In this document: positions 47,641-60,060 of the stretch, in pieces
Layout of the letters: each line of letters opens with the position of its first letter
Position numbering within the stretch: position 1 is the stretch's first letter
Assembly: GCA_032871835.1 (NCBI GenBank)
Contig: CM065295.1
Location: 65,717,687 to 65,781,686 of the forward strand
DNA length: 64,000 bases
Source of the DNA: Dipteronia dyeriana
Lineage: Eukaryota > Streptophyta > Magnoliopsida > Sapindales > Sapindaceae
Direction: 5' to 3'
Translations under genes and position numbers: made by a program
Notes under the pieces: generated by a model
What the model was told of the DNA's origin: nothing
The model's input: the letters and a program-made list of their open reading frames with translations, nothing else
The model's database searches: none

Positions 47641-48860
47641 ATATTGGGCATTTCATGGTCGGGGTAAAACCCCTCCATTGGGTCGTGCAATCCAATATGC
47701 TCCATGACCAGCTATTCCTTCGACTTTGTACGGGCCTTCCCATTTGTCAACCAGGGAACCTACAGCTTTATTTTTTGTGTTCAATGACACCTTCCTGAGT
47801 ACGAGGTCTCCTAGCTGGAATTTCCTGACCCGAACGTGAGAGTTGTAGTGGCGAGCTACTCTTTGCTGATATGTCATATTTCATATTCGGGACTTCTCCC
47901 TTTTCTCTTCTAGCTCATCTAGACTTTGTAATATCATATCAATATTCTGTTCTTCATCATATAGCCTGACCCGGGGTGACGCGTATGACGTTTCTATGGG
48001 GATAACAACTTCTGCTCCAAACACTAGAGTGAATGGAGTCTCTCTTATTGACGTTCTTATTGTTGTCCGATATGCCCATAATACCTCAGGAAGTTTTTCA
48101 ACCCAGCTTCCTTTCTTGGCATCTAGCTTTGCTTTGATTGTGTGCTTGATGATTTTGTTCACTGCTTCGACCTGCCTATTTGTTTGAGGGTGGGCAGGTG
48201 TGGCATAGTAATTGGCAATCTGGTACTCTTTACACAGTTGTCTGAATTTCAAGTTATCGAACTGGGTGTCGTTGTCAGTGATTATAGTGTTTGGGACTCC
48301 AAACCTAAAAAGTATGTTCTTTTTCACAAAATTTGTGGTGTTTGCTTATGTGATATGCATCAATGCTTTAGCTTCTGCAATCTTCGTGAAATAGTCAACG
48401 ACTACTATGGCGTACTTCGCTCCACCCCCTGTCCTAGCTGGTATTGTGCCGATTAAATCCAAACCCCACATGGCAAATGACCATGGGGGTGTAAGGTTTC
48501 TGAGCTGTTCAGGGGGCTGTCGGATATCATTAGTAATCCTTTGACAAGTATTGCAACTCTCCGAACATTGTTGCGTATCTGAGAATAGAGTAAGCCAATA
48601 ATAGCCTTGCCTTAGTACCTTGTGTGCTAAACTTTTACCCCCTGTGTGGTTTCCACAAACTCCTCTATGGATTTCCTGTAATATCCGATATGCATCCTCC
48701 TCTGACACACATCTTTGAAGTGTTTGGGAATACCCCCTTCTGTATAGTTCTCCTCTAACCAATGTGTACCTTATTGATCTATACCTGATACGTTTTGCTT
48801 GTAAGAGATCTTCCGGGAACATGCCTTCTTCCAGGAACCTTTTTAGTTGAGTCATCCAAC
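47641..48860 (-). pseudogene. Gypsy 2 integrase
   Basis: Open 48855-48346 with the zinc domain (IHRGVCGNHTGG ... CNTCQRI) and the first catalytic Asp (WGLDLIGTIP). Next, 48327-47881 holds TDNDTQFDN and RQVEAVNKI (second Asp and Glu) and the YRTTIRTSIRETPF word. The C-terminal end (VDKWEGPYKVEGIAGHGAYW) follows to about 47641. It is cleaner than copy 1: stops only at the joints near 48346 and 47881. Confidence 0.93.
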
Positions 48861-49400
48861 CGTCTTGCGGTGTTTGGATTTCTAAAATTTCTAAGTTTCT
48901 TGGTTCAGTTGTGTTCGGTTTAAGGAGATGTGCAACCGGAATAGTCTATGGCCTGATTGTGGTTGTTGCTGATGCTAGTTTGGACAATACGTCTCCCTTT
49001 TCATTTTTCTCCCTGGGGATCTGGGCAATCTTATATTCTTTGAATTTCTAGAGGAGCTACTTTACAATGTCACGATCATGCCTTCATCCTTGGCTTGGTA
49101 CTCGTCCAGGACTTGATTGACAACTATCTGTGAATCGCTGAATATCTTGACTTCATCTTCTCCGAGAGCTATGCAGACTCTGAGTTCAGCTAGTAGCGCC
49201 TCGTACTCGGCTTGATTATTGGTTGCTTTGAAATCGAACCTCATGGCTCATTCGACATCATCTCATTCTGGGGTGCATACTACGATCACTGCCCCGCTGC
49301 CATGAGTGTTTAAAGAGCCATCAATATACAATTTCCATGGGAAATTTTTTCCCAACATCCTTTTTGCTTCCAGGTTTGGCTCTGTGAACTCTGCTATAAA
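48861..49400 (-). pseudogene. Gypsy 2 second RNase H, archaeal-like
   Basis: RFDFKATNNQAEYEALLAELR at 49241-49180 and the FSDSQIVVNQV word mark the RVT_3-type RNase H. The N-terminal GSLNTHGSGAVIV-like strand lies near 49320-49270 in a different frame. Confidence 0.8.
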
Positions 49401-49800
49401 ATATGTCACTGCTTGCCCTTTGAGGGATGTCCTGGGACGTAGTGGATAACGAATTCACTTAGCTCGATAGCCCATTTGGTCAATCTCCCCGAAATCTCTG
49501 GCTTCTGTAGAATTTGTTTTAATAAGCAGTCTGTGAGAACCTGGATTGTATAAGCCTGAAAATATGGCATTAACTTCCTTGTTGCTGAAACCAACGCCAG
49601 TGCCATTTTCTCTGCCTGTGAATACCTGGTCTCGACTGGTAGAAGTGCATTGCTGGTGTAGTACACTGGCTTCTGTACTCCATCTTCTGTTCTAACTAGG
49701 ACTGAGCTTGCTGCTAGTTCTGTAATTGATAAATACAAATGGAGTGTTTCTCCCATCTGTGGTTTTGAAAGGATGGGAGCCCGCCTTAGGTACTCCTTGA
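49401..49800 (-). pseudogene. Gypsy 2 RNase H (retroelement type)
   Basis: Open 49756-49406: MGETLHLYLSITELAASSVL, TRYSQAEKMALALV and LTKWAIELSEFVIHYVPG. Joined to RT upstream. Confidence 0.85.
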
Positions 49801-50968
49801 TTGTTTTAAAAAGCTTGCTCGCACTCTTCGTTCCATTCGATTCCTTTTCCTTTTTTATTTAGTTTGAAAAAGGGTACGTATCTGTCTGTGGCCTTTGAGA
49901 TGGATCTGCCCAAGGAAGCTAAGCATCCTGTTAAGCACTGTACTTCTTTTAGTGTCTTTGGTGAAGTCATTTTCTGCAGATCCTGGATCTTCTCAGGGTT
50001 GACTTCCATTCCTTTTTGGTGAGTTTGAAAACCCAGAAATCTACCTGAGGGAACTCCGAATAAACACTTGTTCAGATTCAGCTTCATTTGGTATTTCCTC
50101 AAGACATCAAATGTCTCTCGCATGTCTGAAGTATGCTTGTCTGCCGTGATGCTCTTGGTCAGCATGTCATCAATGTATACTTTCATGTTCCTTCCTATTT
50201 GTCGTGTAAAGATTCTATTGACCAGCATTTGATATGTTGCCCCTGTAGTTTTTAATCCGAAGGGCATCACTGTGTAAGAGTACAAACCCTGATCAGTTGT
50301 GAATGCTGTCTTTTCTTCGTCAGCTTTGTTCATCCGATTTGGTTATATCCCAAGTAGGCGTCCATGAACTGAGCAACTCATGGCCTGATGTAGTGTCCAC
50401 CAACTGATCTATCCTCGGAAGTGGAAAACTGTCTTTTGGGCATCAGATCCGTGAAATCTATGCACATTCTTCATTGTCCATTCTTCTTTTGGACGAGGAC
50501 TACATTAGCTACCCATTGAGGATAGTTGACCTCTCTAATCGACCCTACAACGAGTAGTTTCTCTACTTCCTGTTTGATTAACTGACTTCTCTTGAGATTG
50601 AATGGTCTTCTCTTTTATATCACCGGTTTTGCATTCGGGTCTACTGTGAGATGGTGAGTTATTATTCGGGCATCTATCCCGACCATGTCTTCATGACTCC
50701 AAGAGAACACATCCATGTATTCTTTGAGTAAATCAACGAGGCTTTGTTTGAATTTTTCTTCCAAGTTATCCCTGATCTTGATCCTCTTATCTGGTTCATC
50801 TTCTTTCAAGAGAATTTCCTGGACCGGTTCAGTTTTGGATTCATTCGGCTCTTCCCTTAGGTCGAACTCGAGCAATAGTGGCTTTTTGCTCTGACTTGGC
50901 TGTGTTATAGTGCAAACCTGTTCATTCTTGTCCTTGTATACTAATAGGTTAGCTCTTCGGACCGTCTC
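49801..50968 (-). pseudogene. Gypsy 2 reverse transcriptase
   Basis: 50875-50615 covers the lead-in, ending KPVI. A frame shift and stops lie near 50340-50600, where the conserved LNKACP region should be. 50333-49806 is open with YTVMPFGLKTTGATYQ, YIDD at 50177-50166 and the connection CLTGCLASLGRSISK. The catalytic pair is intact. Confidence 0.92.
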
Positions 50969-51640
50969 TTAGGATCCCTTGACTACCCCGACCCCCTGTT
51001 CGATTGGGAACTTGATCATTAAGGCATAAGTGGTTGTTACGGCCTTAGTTTTATTTAAGAATGGCCGACCCAACAACGCATTATACGGCCAATTGTCTAA
51101 GTCTACTACCATAAAGTCGAGTAATACAGTTCTCTGACAAGGTGCCACTCCGATCTTCACAGGTAGCTTTACCGTCCCGAGTGACCTGACCTCAATTCCC
51201 CCGAATCTTCTGAGTGAAGTGTGGAAAGGTTGTAGATCCTTTCGGTCCAACCTGAGTTGATCGTAGACAGCTACATTGAGAATGTCTGTCGAACTTCCAT
51301 TGTCTATCAAGATTCTTCTAACTTCCCGGTGACCAATCTGGGCACTTATGACTAAGGCGTCATTTGGCCAAAAGTCGACCATATATGAGTCTGCTTCTGT
51401 GAATGTTATTGGGTCCCATCCTTTCTTTACCCTTTTCGGGTTTGGCTCCACCGAGTTCACATCAAAGTTATGTCTTGCTTCTACTGCTTCTCTAATTTCC
51501 TGTGTTCGTCATCGGTTACTTCTCCCAGTGGATGGTCCGCCAAAGATCGTATGTATTACTTGATTGGCCTCTGGACTGGCCCTTTGGCTTCGACTAGAGC
51601 TGTGATCGACCCTGATCTCTTTCTTTATTACTGATTTCTC
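50969..51640 (-). pseudogene. Gypsy 2 aspartic protease
   Basis: Open 51460-50969. ILIDNGSSTDILNVAVYDQLRL is the active-site region; the VDLDNWPYNALLGRPFL word near 51100-51050 is a typical C-terminal protease strand of gypsy elements. Confidence 0.88.
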
Positions 51641-53246
51641 ATCCCTTTTCAAGATTACATCATGTAGATGTCCTTCCCGAATGAGGGTTTCTATGTAATC
51701 TCTGAGCTGGTAACATTTGGATGTCTCATGACCGGTTTATTTATGGAATCGTCAGTATTTGGTTGTATTTCTCCGGGTGAACTGAGACTGTCGTCGTGGC
51801 TCTTGTACCATATTCTTTGCTTCTAGAATGGCCAGGATTTCCTCTTGCTTTTTCTGAAGAGGGGTGTAGTTGGTGTATCTACTTCAGTATTTCTCCGTGG
51901 TCTGTTCGGCATTACACCCATTCCCCCCGTCCTTGCTCTTTTCTTTACTGTTTCCCCTTTTGGTTCTGCACCTTGGACTCAGCGTCCTTTTTGGGTTTTC
52001 CTCCATGCATGTAACATCCTCCCGTGGCTAACTCTTCTTCCTCAGCTAGTACATATCCTCCTACCATGTCTATCATATCTGTATATTTGGCCAGACGGGA
52101 TCTTCTTAATTCAAAAGACAACCGTCAATTCTGTAAGTTGATGATGAATGCGACAATTATTGCTTCATCGTTTGCAATGCCGATTTCTGATACCGCTTGG
52201 CCGAATCTTCCCAAGTATTTCTTCATCGACTCATATTTCCCTTGTTTTATTTGAGAAAGGTAAGCCATTGATTTTTTCCTGTGAACATTGCTCAGAAATT
52301 GCCTTGAAAAACTCCTACTCAGTTCACTGAAACTTCCGATGCTTGCTGGGGGCAATCTCCAGAACCATCTTAAGCCCATTTCTCCTAGAGTTTGTGGAAA
52401 GTTAAGGCATAGTAAGGGATTGCTATGGCATACTGGGCCATAGCACTTTTATAGCGTCTGACATGTTCTTTTAGGTCTGTATCCTTCTTGAACTGCTCCA
52501 CCTGTGGCATCCTGAATCTTTTTGGGAATGAATTCCGCAGGATGTCCCTAGTGAACGGGCTGTCAGAATCCTCATCAGATAAATCGTTGTACCCATAACG
52601 TCTGACCAGTGCGTCCATTTGACGTCTATTGTTCTTGAGTTAGGCTCTGGATTACGATATCTCTGTCTCCCACCTGACTTCTCTGATGATTGAACCGCTA
52701 GGTGTTTGACATTCCTCTTTCTGGCTCTTCACTTTGATGCCGGGTTTCACTTATGATTCCATGGTGACGCTTGCTATGGTGTTGATCGCTATCTTCTGAT
52801 GACGACCGATCCCTGTGCCGGTCATGTTTACTGTGTCTAGCATGAGCTGTCTAATTCTGGTTCTGCTTCTGGCGTGGTCGTTCCTCTTTAAGTGTTTCAC
52901 GTCCAGCCTGATTGATTGAAACAGAGTTCCTTCCGGCTTCCGGTGCATTTAGTTCTGGCCCTACCACAACCGAACGAAGCCTCATAAACGGGAGGTTAGG
53001 AGTTTGTTCCTCTGCAGCCAGTAGATCAAATCCTTCCTTTACTGCGTCTGCCACCAATTGTTGCAACGCTTTTCAGAAATGTCGTGTCAGGTCTCCACTG
53101 GTTGGAGGAACTTGCTGGATCCCCGACAGAAATTTAGGTTGGTTCTCCGTGGTTGCAGGGAGATCTCGTGAGCTGCTGCCAACATGGAAGTTATCTGGAG
53201 ATTTTTGGACATCCCCAGAACTGCTTCTGCTTCTACTTCCTGTCAT
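51641..53246 (-). pseudogene. Gypsy 2 Gag, broken
   Basis: The start ATG is at 53246 (MTGSRSRSSSGD). The frame breaks near 53070. Gag core words (VEQFKKDTDLKEHVRRYKS; SFSRQFLSNVHRKKS; KKYLGRFGQAVSEIG) run from about 52500 to 52130 across two frames. A putative CCH-type zinc segment lies near 51690-51740. Confidence 0.85.
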
Positions 53247-53274
53247 TATCCTTAATTAAATATGAGGTTCACCC

Positions 53275-53292
53275 CTTCCTTCTAGCGCCAAT
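53275..53292 (-). promoter_or_regulatory. Primer binding site of gypsy copy 2
   Basis: ATTGGCGCTAGAAGGAAG on the minus strand directly after the 5' LTR end. Same site as copy 1 with minor changes. Confidence 0.75.
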
Positions 53293-54177
53293 TATTGACG
53301 TTGAATTATGGATGTCAACAAGGATTGGATTTCAGCTGTAATTTCAAAGAGAAAGAGAAGGAGAAAATAATTAGAAGCGAGTTTTTTACGTGATAAAACT
53401 CCGATGACCGGAGAAACGTCCACGGATGGTTGAATGATCAACCAAACCAAAATCCACTATGAAATAATATAATTACAATTCTCGATCTCTCTTTCTTCTC
53501 TCTGTATTTTTTATATGATTGTTGTATATCTTTTTTTTTTTGCGAGATTATGGGTCTATTTATATGTTTATAGAACCGTAAACTGCTTTGTACAAGTAAT
53601 AGAAGATATTTGTATTTAATTATGATTATTTACTTGCTTGATGCAGACTGTCTTCTTTCCTGTTTCGGAGTCTTGTATTGAGATCGAATGGGACTCTAGT
53701 AATGTAGTCCAATTATGATTTATTTCCTTATAAGAGGGTAGTCTTTTAAAGAAATAAAGTTGTTGCCTGATTGGGAACCCTTCCTGTTCAGTATTCTGTT
53801 TTCATTGGGATTCTTTTTTGATATGGATAACTTCGTGTATTTTAATGACTTAATCCGTGTGAGTTATGCGCTGGGCTTTTTATTCAGTTTTCTTCATATT
53901 TGTCCTGAGTAAGGACAATACCTGCTGGTCCCGAGTAAAATCATTTGATCCCGAGTAGAAATGTCATTTAACTAGTCTCGAGTGTCATTAACTGATCCCG
54001 AGTAGTATATGACGTCGATATACTCTGAGTAGGTTTTGTTCAACATCTGCTTACTCGGGTTTTCTCTTCTTCGGTGATGTCTTGTAGGATATTTTCTGAA
54101 TGCATATTCGGATGTCCACCTGGCAATTTATTCTCTTTGTTGATGACGTGTACGTACGATAAAATTCACACATGACA
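53293..54177 (-). repeat. 5' LTR of gypsy copy 2
   Basis: 885 bp. On the minus strand begins TGTCATGTG; the end is mutated from CAACA to CAATA. TATA-like element near 53565 in inverse. U3 carries the CTCGGGA box array at about 53910-54060. Confidence 0.93.
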
Positions 54178-55901
54178 CATCTTTATTCAAACATGCTCTC
54201 AATCCCGAAGGTATGTTAATACATCCACCAACTCAGTAGATAAAGAAGTTCTTATTGGTTCAATTATACGTCCACTCGTGCTGAATGCACGTTCTGAAGA
54301 AACAAAGGATATGGGGATAATGCATAACGTGCTTGTTGTGTTAGTACTGGATATTTGCTATTATAGTTTTTAAACTTTGAGTTGGATTAACTGTTGCAAC
54401 TGGAGGTTGGGATGAAGAATTTGGTGAGCTCCCAGTGGAAGTCCCCCGCCCTCCTCTTCAGAGAATGCTCCAACTTCTCTTCAACAGGAGTGTGTTCCTT
54501 TCTTCCTATGGTTAGGTGTTAACACCGCCAAACATGCGTTCATAAACACTAAAAACTTCAAATAACTTAGTTTGTAAGTCAGTATACTATTCAGGTAAGT
54601 TCGAGTTAAAACCAATATAATAAAGAAAAGTTTCTAAACCATATAATTTAACCTTAGAATCTAGTATAACACCTAAGGCACGGAGGAAAGGAATTTTATA
54701 CCAGTATTTTGTAAATTTATTTTCCATGACAACAATTGCAGTGCCTAAGACTTCATCATCTTTATAAAAACTTAACATTTCAAACATTTCCATAATGTGA
54801 TGGATTGTCAGAAAAGACGTGGGGTAATAGACCACGAAAAGAATTAGAGTGGAATATTAAAACACATTTAAAATTTTGATAATTTTTCTTGCCACATACC
54901 AATCATCTAAGGGCAATATTGGACGACCCATTTTTGTCCAATTCGTGTTATAAAAACATGTAACAGTGACAGAATAATCCAAAGCATTTCGCAGCATTTA
55001 GTAAGTAGAGTTCCACCTTACCAACATATTTGTTTGGAATCGTTAGGGTCGTTAAAGAGTTAGCTTGACTAAAATCCATAGGACGAAAATCAAGAATTCA
55101 TTTTTGTATCTTCTAATCAGAGTCTAATAGTGTCCCGCGACATATAACTAGTTATGTTGGAACATGCGTTCTAAATATCAGAAGTTAGTGCAATAGAAAC
55201 ACTTAGATGCTGTAATTCAACACTCAAATTTTCTCATTCGGTGTAAAAATATTTTTTCAAATCGCTCACAGTGGTATTTCTAGAAACAGCTTTAGATTGG
55301 GGCTTGTACATTATGTTTGGTTTGATGGAATATGAGAGAAAAGAAAAGAAAAGATTTTGGTGGATTTTTAATATCTTGTTTGGATTGTTAAATGGGAGAG
55401 AAAGGAAATGAAATGGAAGGAAATGGAAGGAAAATGAAGAAATAATTTCTTCTTGTTTCACCCAATTTGGTTTACACCCAAATTTAGGAGGAAAATAAGG
55501 GAAAGGAATCCAGAATCAATGATTTTTTCAATATCTCAAAATCAACCCTATTAATATTGGGTATTCATATTGTTGAAAGAATGATATTTTAGTTCCGTTG
55601 TAGTTGTGTTTGGGTTGTAGTACCTACATGTCCATGTTTTGGCATGCATTTGTCCATATACTTTTTCAAATGTCCCATTCCCGACCTAGAACTGGTATAT
55701 AAAGATTTACAAATTTTACAACGAGCCAATGTTTTTACCTTACCGTTTGGGCCAAGTCCGTTTCTCGGTCAAAACAATCTCATACCTTAGATGTCGTCTT
55801 TATGGGACTTGATGTCGGTGTTGAGGAGGAAAGACTTGGTCCTGCTACTGGTTCAGTAACACTGTCTCCCGTGTATAAAGGTTAAATTCATCATTGTCCA
55901 T

Positions 55902-57374
55902 ATTAAAACCGTCAAGAAAAATATGATGATTAGGATTCATTTTCTATAATATTAATATTAATTCATTAGTCATTAATTAAGTATAAATATATAAAATAAA
56001 ATAAAAGACATAATAACTAACTAAGCATAAATATTAAATCTAAAGTAAAACCTATAAATAAATATTAAATATAAAACCTAAGAAAAATAATAATAAGCTA
56101 TTAAGTATAAATATTAAAAATAAAGCATAAGCATAAATATTAAAATTAAAAACTAAACATAAATATACTAAGTATTAACATTAAATATAAAACCTTAGAA
56201 TAAAAATATTAAGCAATTAAGTATAGATAATAAAAATAAAACTTAAGAATAAATATTAAAATTAAATATTAAGCATAAATATACTAAGTTTAAATATTAA
56301 ATATAAATATACTAAGCATAATTATTTAAATTAGCAATTAACAACTAAGTATAAATATTAAAAATAAATATACTAAGCATAATTATTTATTTTAAATTTT
56401 AAAATTGAACGTAAATATTAAATAATAATGGTGTAATAGAAATTAACTATAAATATAAAAATTCACTATTTTTATTTTTGAGCATAAATATATAAAATAA
56501 TATAAAATACTTATTTTTTTTATTTATGAAACAAAAAAATATAAATTTAAAAATTGAGCATAAAGAATTAAATTAAAAAAATTGAGTATAAAAATTTAAA
56601 TTAAAAACTAAGCTCAAATATAAAACCTAAGCATGGAAAAATAAAACCTAAGAATAAATATTCAAATTAAAAAATAAGCATAAATATTAAATTTAAAAAC
56701 TAAATATAAAATTAAATATTAAAATTTAAAGAAAAAAGAAATTACCTTTGTAATTTTTACTTTGTAGAAGAAATTCCTAGACATGAGAGTAGAGACTTGA
56801 GAGAATGGGAGTATAGAATTATTTGGCGGAGAGATTGGAGAGTGGAGAATAAAAATAGAAATTAGAAAATAAAGAATTATTGAATTATATTAGAGGATAA
56901 TAGTTAGAGATTAGAGAGTGTGACAGTAGTGTAGATTTTAGAGAGAGAGTAAGAGTAGATAGAGATAGATAGAGAGAGAGAGAATGAAATAGTGTAGTGT
57001 AAAGAGTGTATGGAAATTGGAATAGATAGGGTACTTATAGGAAAAGGGAAATGCAGGTAAAAATGTGAAATGGTAATTTTAAACGGGGTGTTTTGTATTA
57101 TTTTTTTTTTAAGTTGGGGTTGGTCTTTATTTTTATTTTTTTTTGAAAAAAAAAGGCAACAGTTATCAAAATTGGTGTACCGACCATTTGCCCAGACACG
57201 AGGGCTAACTGTGTCGGCACTGCGGGTTGAAAATCTCGACCCTGCACAACACGGGTCCTCGTGTCGTGCTAGGCCAAGCACAACCCACTAACTTGTCATG
57301 CTTGGTATGACCCAACTCATTGGCAGGCCTTAACGGGCCGGGCACGCCAAGCTCAACCCCAATTGCCACCATTA
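55902..57374 (-). other. hAT 5' non-coding end
   Basis: 55960-56740 is extremely AT-rich and built of short repeats (words ATAAATATTAAA, AACCTAAG). 56760-57010 has GAGA-rich stretches (AGAGAGAGAG). 57170-57370 is the GC-richer subterminal part with GGGCCGGGC and CGTGTCG words typical of hAT ends. Confidence 0.55.
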
Positions 57375-58020
57375 ACTATTAGTCAAAATCTATTAAAATT
57401 AACCTTTGATTGTGTACCATGTGAAAATCTAAAATAACATCAATTCCTTTATTAAATAAAAAAAATAAGAAAAAATATTTCTAAATCTTCATCTTCCACA
57501 TTTTACCAATTTTCATTTTTAATTTAAATGGAGGAAACAATCAGTAAGCACTCATCCACCCTCCTGAATAAAATCCGAGTCCCCAACTCGAAATGGATTG
57601 GCTAAATAATCTGAAATCCCGAAAAGCTCCAAAATGGGAAACCATAACCAATTATCATACCAAAAGTCTCGCTGAGAGTTCTCGTCAATCAACCAGATAC
57701 CTTTCTTAGAAAGAGAACTATAATTGGTCCGAAGAGAAGACCAAACCGAGGAGGTGACATAATTGAGGCTTCTGCAACTGCCTGATATACCTCTCCCGAA
57801 GAAATGAGAGAACAAAATCATCAGAGGGAATAAACTTCCAAGTGAATTTCCGCAACAACGAGTCATTCAGCAAGTAAAGATCTTTCAGACCAAGACTATC
57901 ATGAGAGTAAGGCCTACAACAATGATTCCAAGCCATCCGAACCAACTCAGTCTCCCCACAAGAACCAGTCCATAAAAAGTTTCTTAACTTGCGATTAATC
58001 GGCAACAATAAAGAAGATGG

Positions 58021-58960
58021 TCACCTGTAAATCTTGAAAGAGTGCACAAATGAACCAGTGATGACCGGCATGATTAGAATAGCACGACCGGCCAAAGAGA
58101 GGGACTTGCCCTTCCATTTAACGAATTTAGACAAGATCGTATCCGCAATAAGCCGTAACACCATTTTTTGAGCCTTACCTTGAAACAAAAGGACTCCCAA
58201 ATGACAGAACGGAAGTTGCCCAATCTGTATACCAATAAGAGACTGGAAACTACCAATCCAAGAAGGGGAGATAGGAGATCCGAAATAAATGAAGAACTTA
58301 CCCCATTTAACCAACTGGCCTGAAAGATCACCATAATTCTTAAAAGAACCCATGATATTCTTCAGATTCTTTATAGCGCCTTTGCAAAAGATCATAACAT
58401 CATCTACATAGAGTAAATGGGTTGAAGCCAAAAAAACCCCTTGAGGAAGAAATCGACAGAATCTGAGAAGAACCCACCATCATCGTCAATAATCTACTAA
58501 TGAAGTCCTCAACAATACCAAACAAAAGCGAATAGGGTGGATCTTCCTAAAGAACCCCTCTAGAGTAACTGATATAACTCTCTGAGACCTCAATTAAAAG
58601 AATTGAAAGCTTAAACGAACGAATAATGTCGTCTATCAATCTATAAAACAGAAGAAAATCCAATAACCTGAAGCACTATGCAAAGGAAAGATCAATCCAT
58701 GGTGTCAAAAGCTTTACAGATATCAATCTTCATGGTCAATTTATCCTCATGGCACCTCTTCTGCACACATTCATACAATCAGAAGCCAAAGTAATACAAT
58801 CTTTGATATGTCAGTCTAAAATGAATCTAAACCGCTGAGAAGAAATAATTCGTACCGAAACCTGAGCTAAACAATCAACCAAATCTCCGATTTTTTTTGA
58901 ATAGAAAATTACTAAGCACAAACGGTCGAAAATGATCAATCAAAATTGAGTCCCTCAGCT
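58021..58960 (-). pseudogene. LINE reverse transcriptase core, broken
   Basis: Read across frames on the minus strand: RFRFI..IKDCITLASDC near 58830-58790, a KAFDTMDWSFL-type word near 58720-58690, SYSRGV followed by DPPYSLLFG (the QGDPLSP region) near 58570-58520, and HLLYVDDVMIF with YVDD at 58410-58399. The last part, 58431-58021, is open for 136 codons and includes the PFCHLGVLLF and LSLAGRAILI words of plant LINEs. Confidence 0.88.
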
Positions 58961-59010
58961 TTGGAAGAAAAATAATGAAGCTGGAATTGAGTCCCGGGAA
59001 AATAACTCCA

Positions 59011-59108
59011 ATGATAAAAAAAAATCCTGAACTGCGAGGACCACGTCACTACCTTTAACATCCCAACATCTTTGACTTGTTCCTCGCAGTTCAGGATTTT
59101 TTATCACT
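59011..59108. repeat. Inverted repeat inside the LINE
   Basis: 59011-59040 and 59081-59108 are near-perfect inverse copies (TCCTGAACTGCGAGGA plus an A-rich end) around a 40-base centre. The right arm matches the expected LINE protein (VQDFF word); the left arm replaces it. Confidence 0.85.
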
Positions 59109-60060
59109 GGCTTAAGGGCAGAAGCAACATCTATAACAAAGACCATATCACGAATATCATCTGCAGATGAAACGCTAGTCAATAAAAGTGTTCTCCACGA
59201 CAGTCACCAAAGAAGGAATCCTATAATCTACAATAGATAAATCTCTCTAAACTCGAGAAACATCCGAGAAAAAGATGTCAGAATAATAACTGATGATATG
59301 ATCCCTGATGGTAGGTCGATCCTCCAAGAGAACCCCATTAATCGAGAGAGCTGATATAACATTACGACACTGCCTACGTTTGATAGAGGCATGAAAAAAA
59401 TATGTGTTCTGATCTTCATCACGAAGCCACCTAACTCTGGACTGATCTAAAAAAAACACTCATGTCTACGTATCATCACATCCAGCTCAGAATGAACACT
59501 CGCCTCGACCACAAAAATATAATATGAAAAACCCTGGTTAGATAGATCCAATGTAATAGAATGAAGCTCTAAATCCTGCGAATAATAGCTATAAAATCAG
59601 GATGCTTTAACCAGATGCTCTAAAATTGAAACGGTCTAGGACTAGAGACCTTAAAATATGATAACTGAACCAACAATGGACAATGACAAGAACAAATACG
59701 GGGAAGAGCCACACACAAAAATTTCTATCATCAGGAAATGCAACCATCCGAAACTAAAACTATATCTAATCGTCTATCATCTCTAGTGCGGGTACTGCAA
59801 CCTCTAATCCAAGTAAACCGGACTCACTAAGAATGAATTCCAACCAAATCACAATCCTCAATCATCGACCTAAAATCCTCACAAGAACCACAGGTAGGAG
59901 AACGAGAACCCAAAGCCTCATGAGCACCTAGAACCGTATTAAAATCCCTAACAACCAACCAGGAAGAAGAAACCAAACTAATCATATCCCTGAAGAGACT
60001 GCCAAAGCAACCTACGAACCATTGTAGAAGTGCTCGCATAAGCAATATGACCGGTAGTGA

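Larger units (their letters stand above)
42181..54177 (-). mobile_element. Complete, decayed Tat-type gypsy retrotransposon (copy 2, inverted)
   Basis: 12.0 kb, same family as 10221-22128 but on the minus strand. LTRs are 42181-43066 and 53293-54177 (886 and 885 bp). Flanks CATCA and CATCT agree in 4 of 5 bases. Its insertion splits the hAT transposase gene within one codon region, so it is younger than the hAT element. Gene order matches copy 1, with an antisense gene on the plus strand. Confidence 0.94.
42101..55901 (-). pseudogene. hAT transposase, split by a retrotransposon and decayed
   Basis: Read on the minus strand from a likely ATG at 55901. A BED zinc finger (C-x2-C at 55709-55720, then GHLKKYMDKC near 55640-55670) lies at the N end. 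An apparent insertion or intron rich in GGAAATGGAAGG words spans about 55320-55560. The RNase H-like core is recognisable in several frames at 55200-54590, including the KFTKYWYKIPFLRALGVILD word. The dimerisation region (ERAFSTSGRII ... LSTELVDVLTYLRD) lies at 54330-54190. Gypsy copy 2 then interrupts the gene. The C-terminus resumes at 42180 (MQHQMEEEVIQNF) and ends at a TGA at 42101-42103. Many stops show it is dead. Confidence 0.82.
41499..57374 (-). mobile_element. Degenerate hAT transposon interrupted by gypsy copy 2
   Basis: Imperfect terminal inverted repeats: TAAAGCTGGAAATCTG at 41499 and, read inward from 57374, TAATGGTGGCAATTGG, each followed within 35 bp by a GTTAAGGC and GGGTC word. 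An 8-bp duplication flanks it: ACCATTAG at 41491-41498 and ACTATTAG at 57375-57382 (7 of 8). Removing the 12-kb gypsy insertion leaves about 3.9 kb, a normal autonomous hAT size. A minus-strand transposase with BED finger and C-terminal dimerisation domain lies inside. It has many stops. Confidence 0.78.
57540..60060 (-). mobile_element. 5'-truncated L1-type LINE
   Basis: Minus-strand order is endonuclease C-terminal part (LVVRDFNTVLGAHEALGS at about 59960-59900), a linker (RVRWLRDEDQNTYFFHASIKRR at 59440-59370), reverse transcriptase, and a C-terminal segment (LLPINRKLRNFLWTG, WLIDENSQRDFWYDNW). No LTRs are seen. ORF1, the N-terminal endonuclease and a clear poly-A tail are missing. The endonuclease Gly-Asp motif reads RD in place of GD. 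Many stops. Confidence 0.88.

Noticed and set aside
56904..57281. Minus-strand frame of 125 codons
   Set aside because: Made of GA-rich and TC-rich simple DNA in the hAT end; Ser/Ile repeats only.
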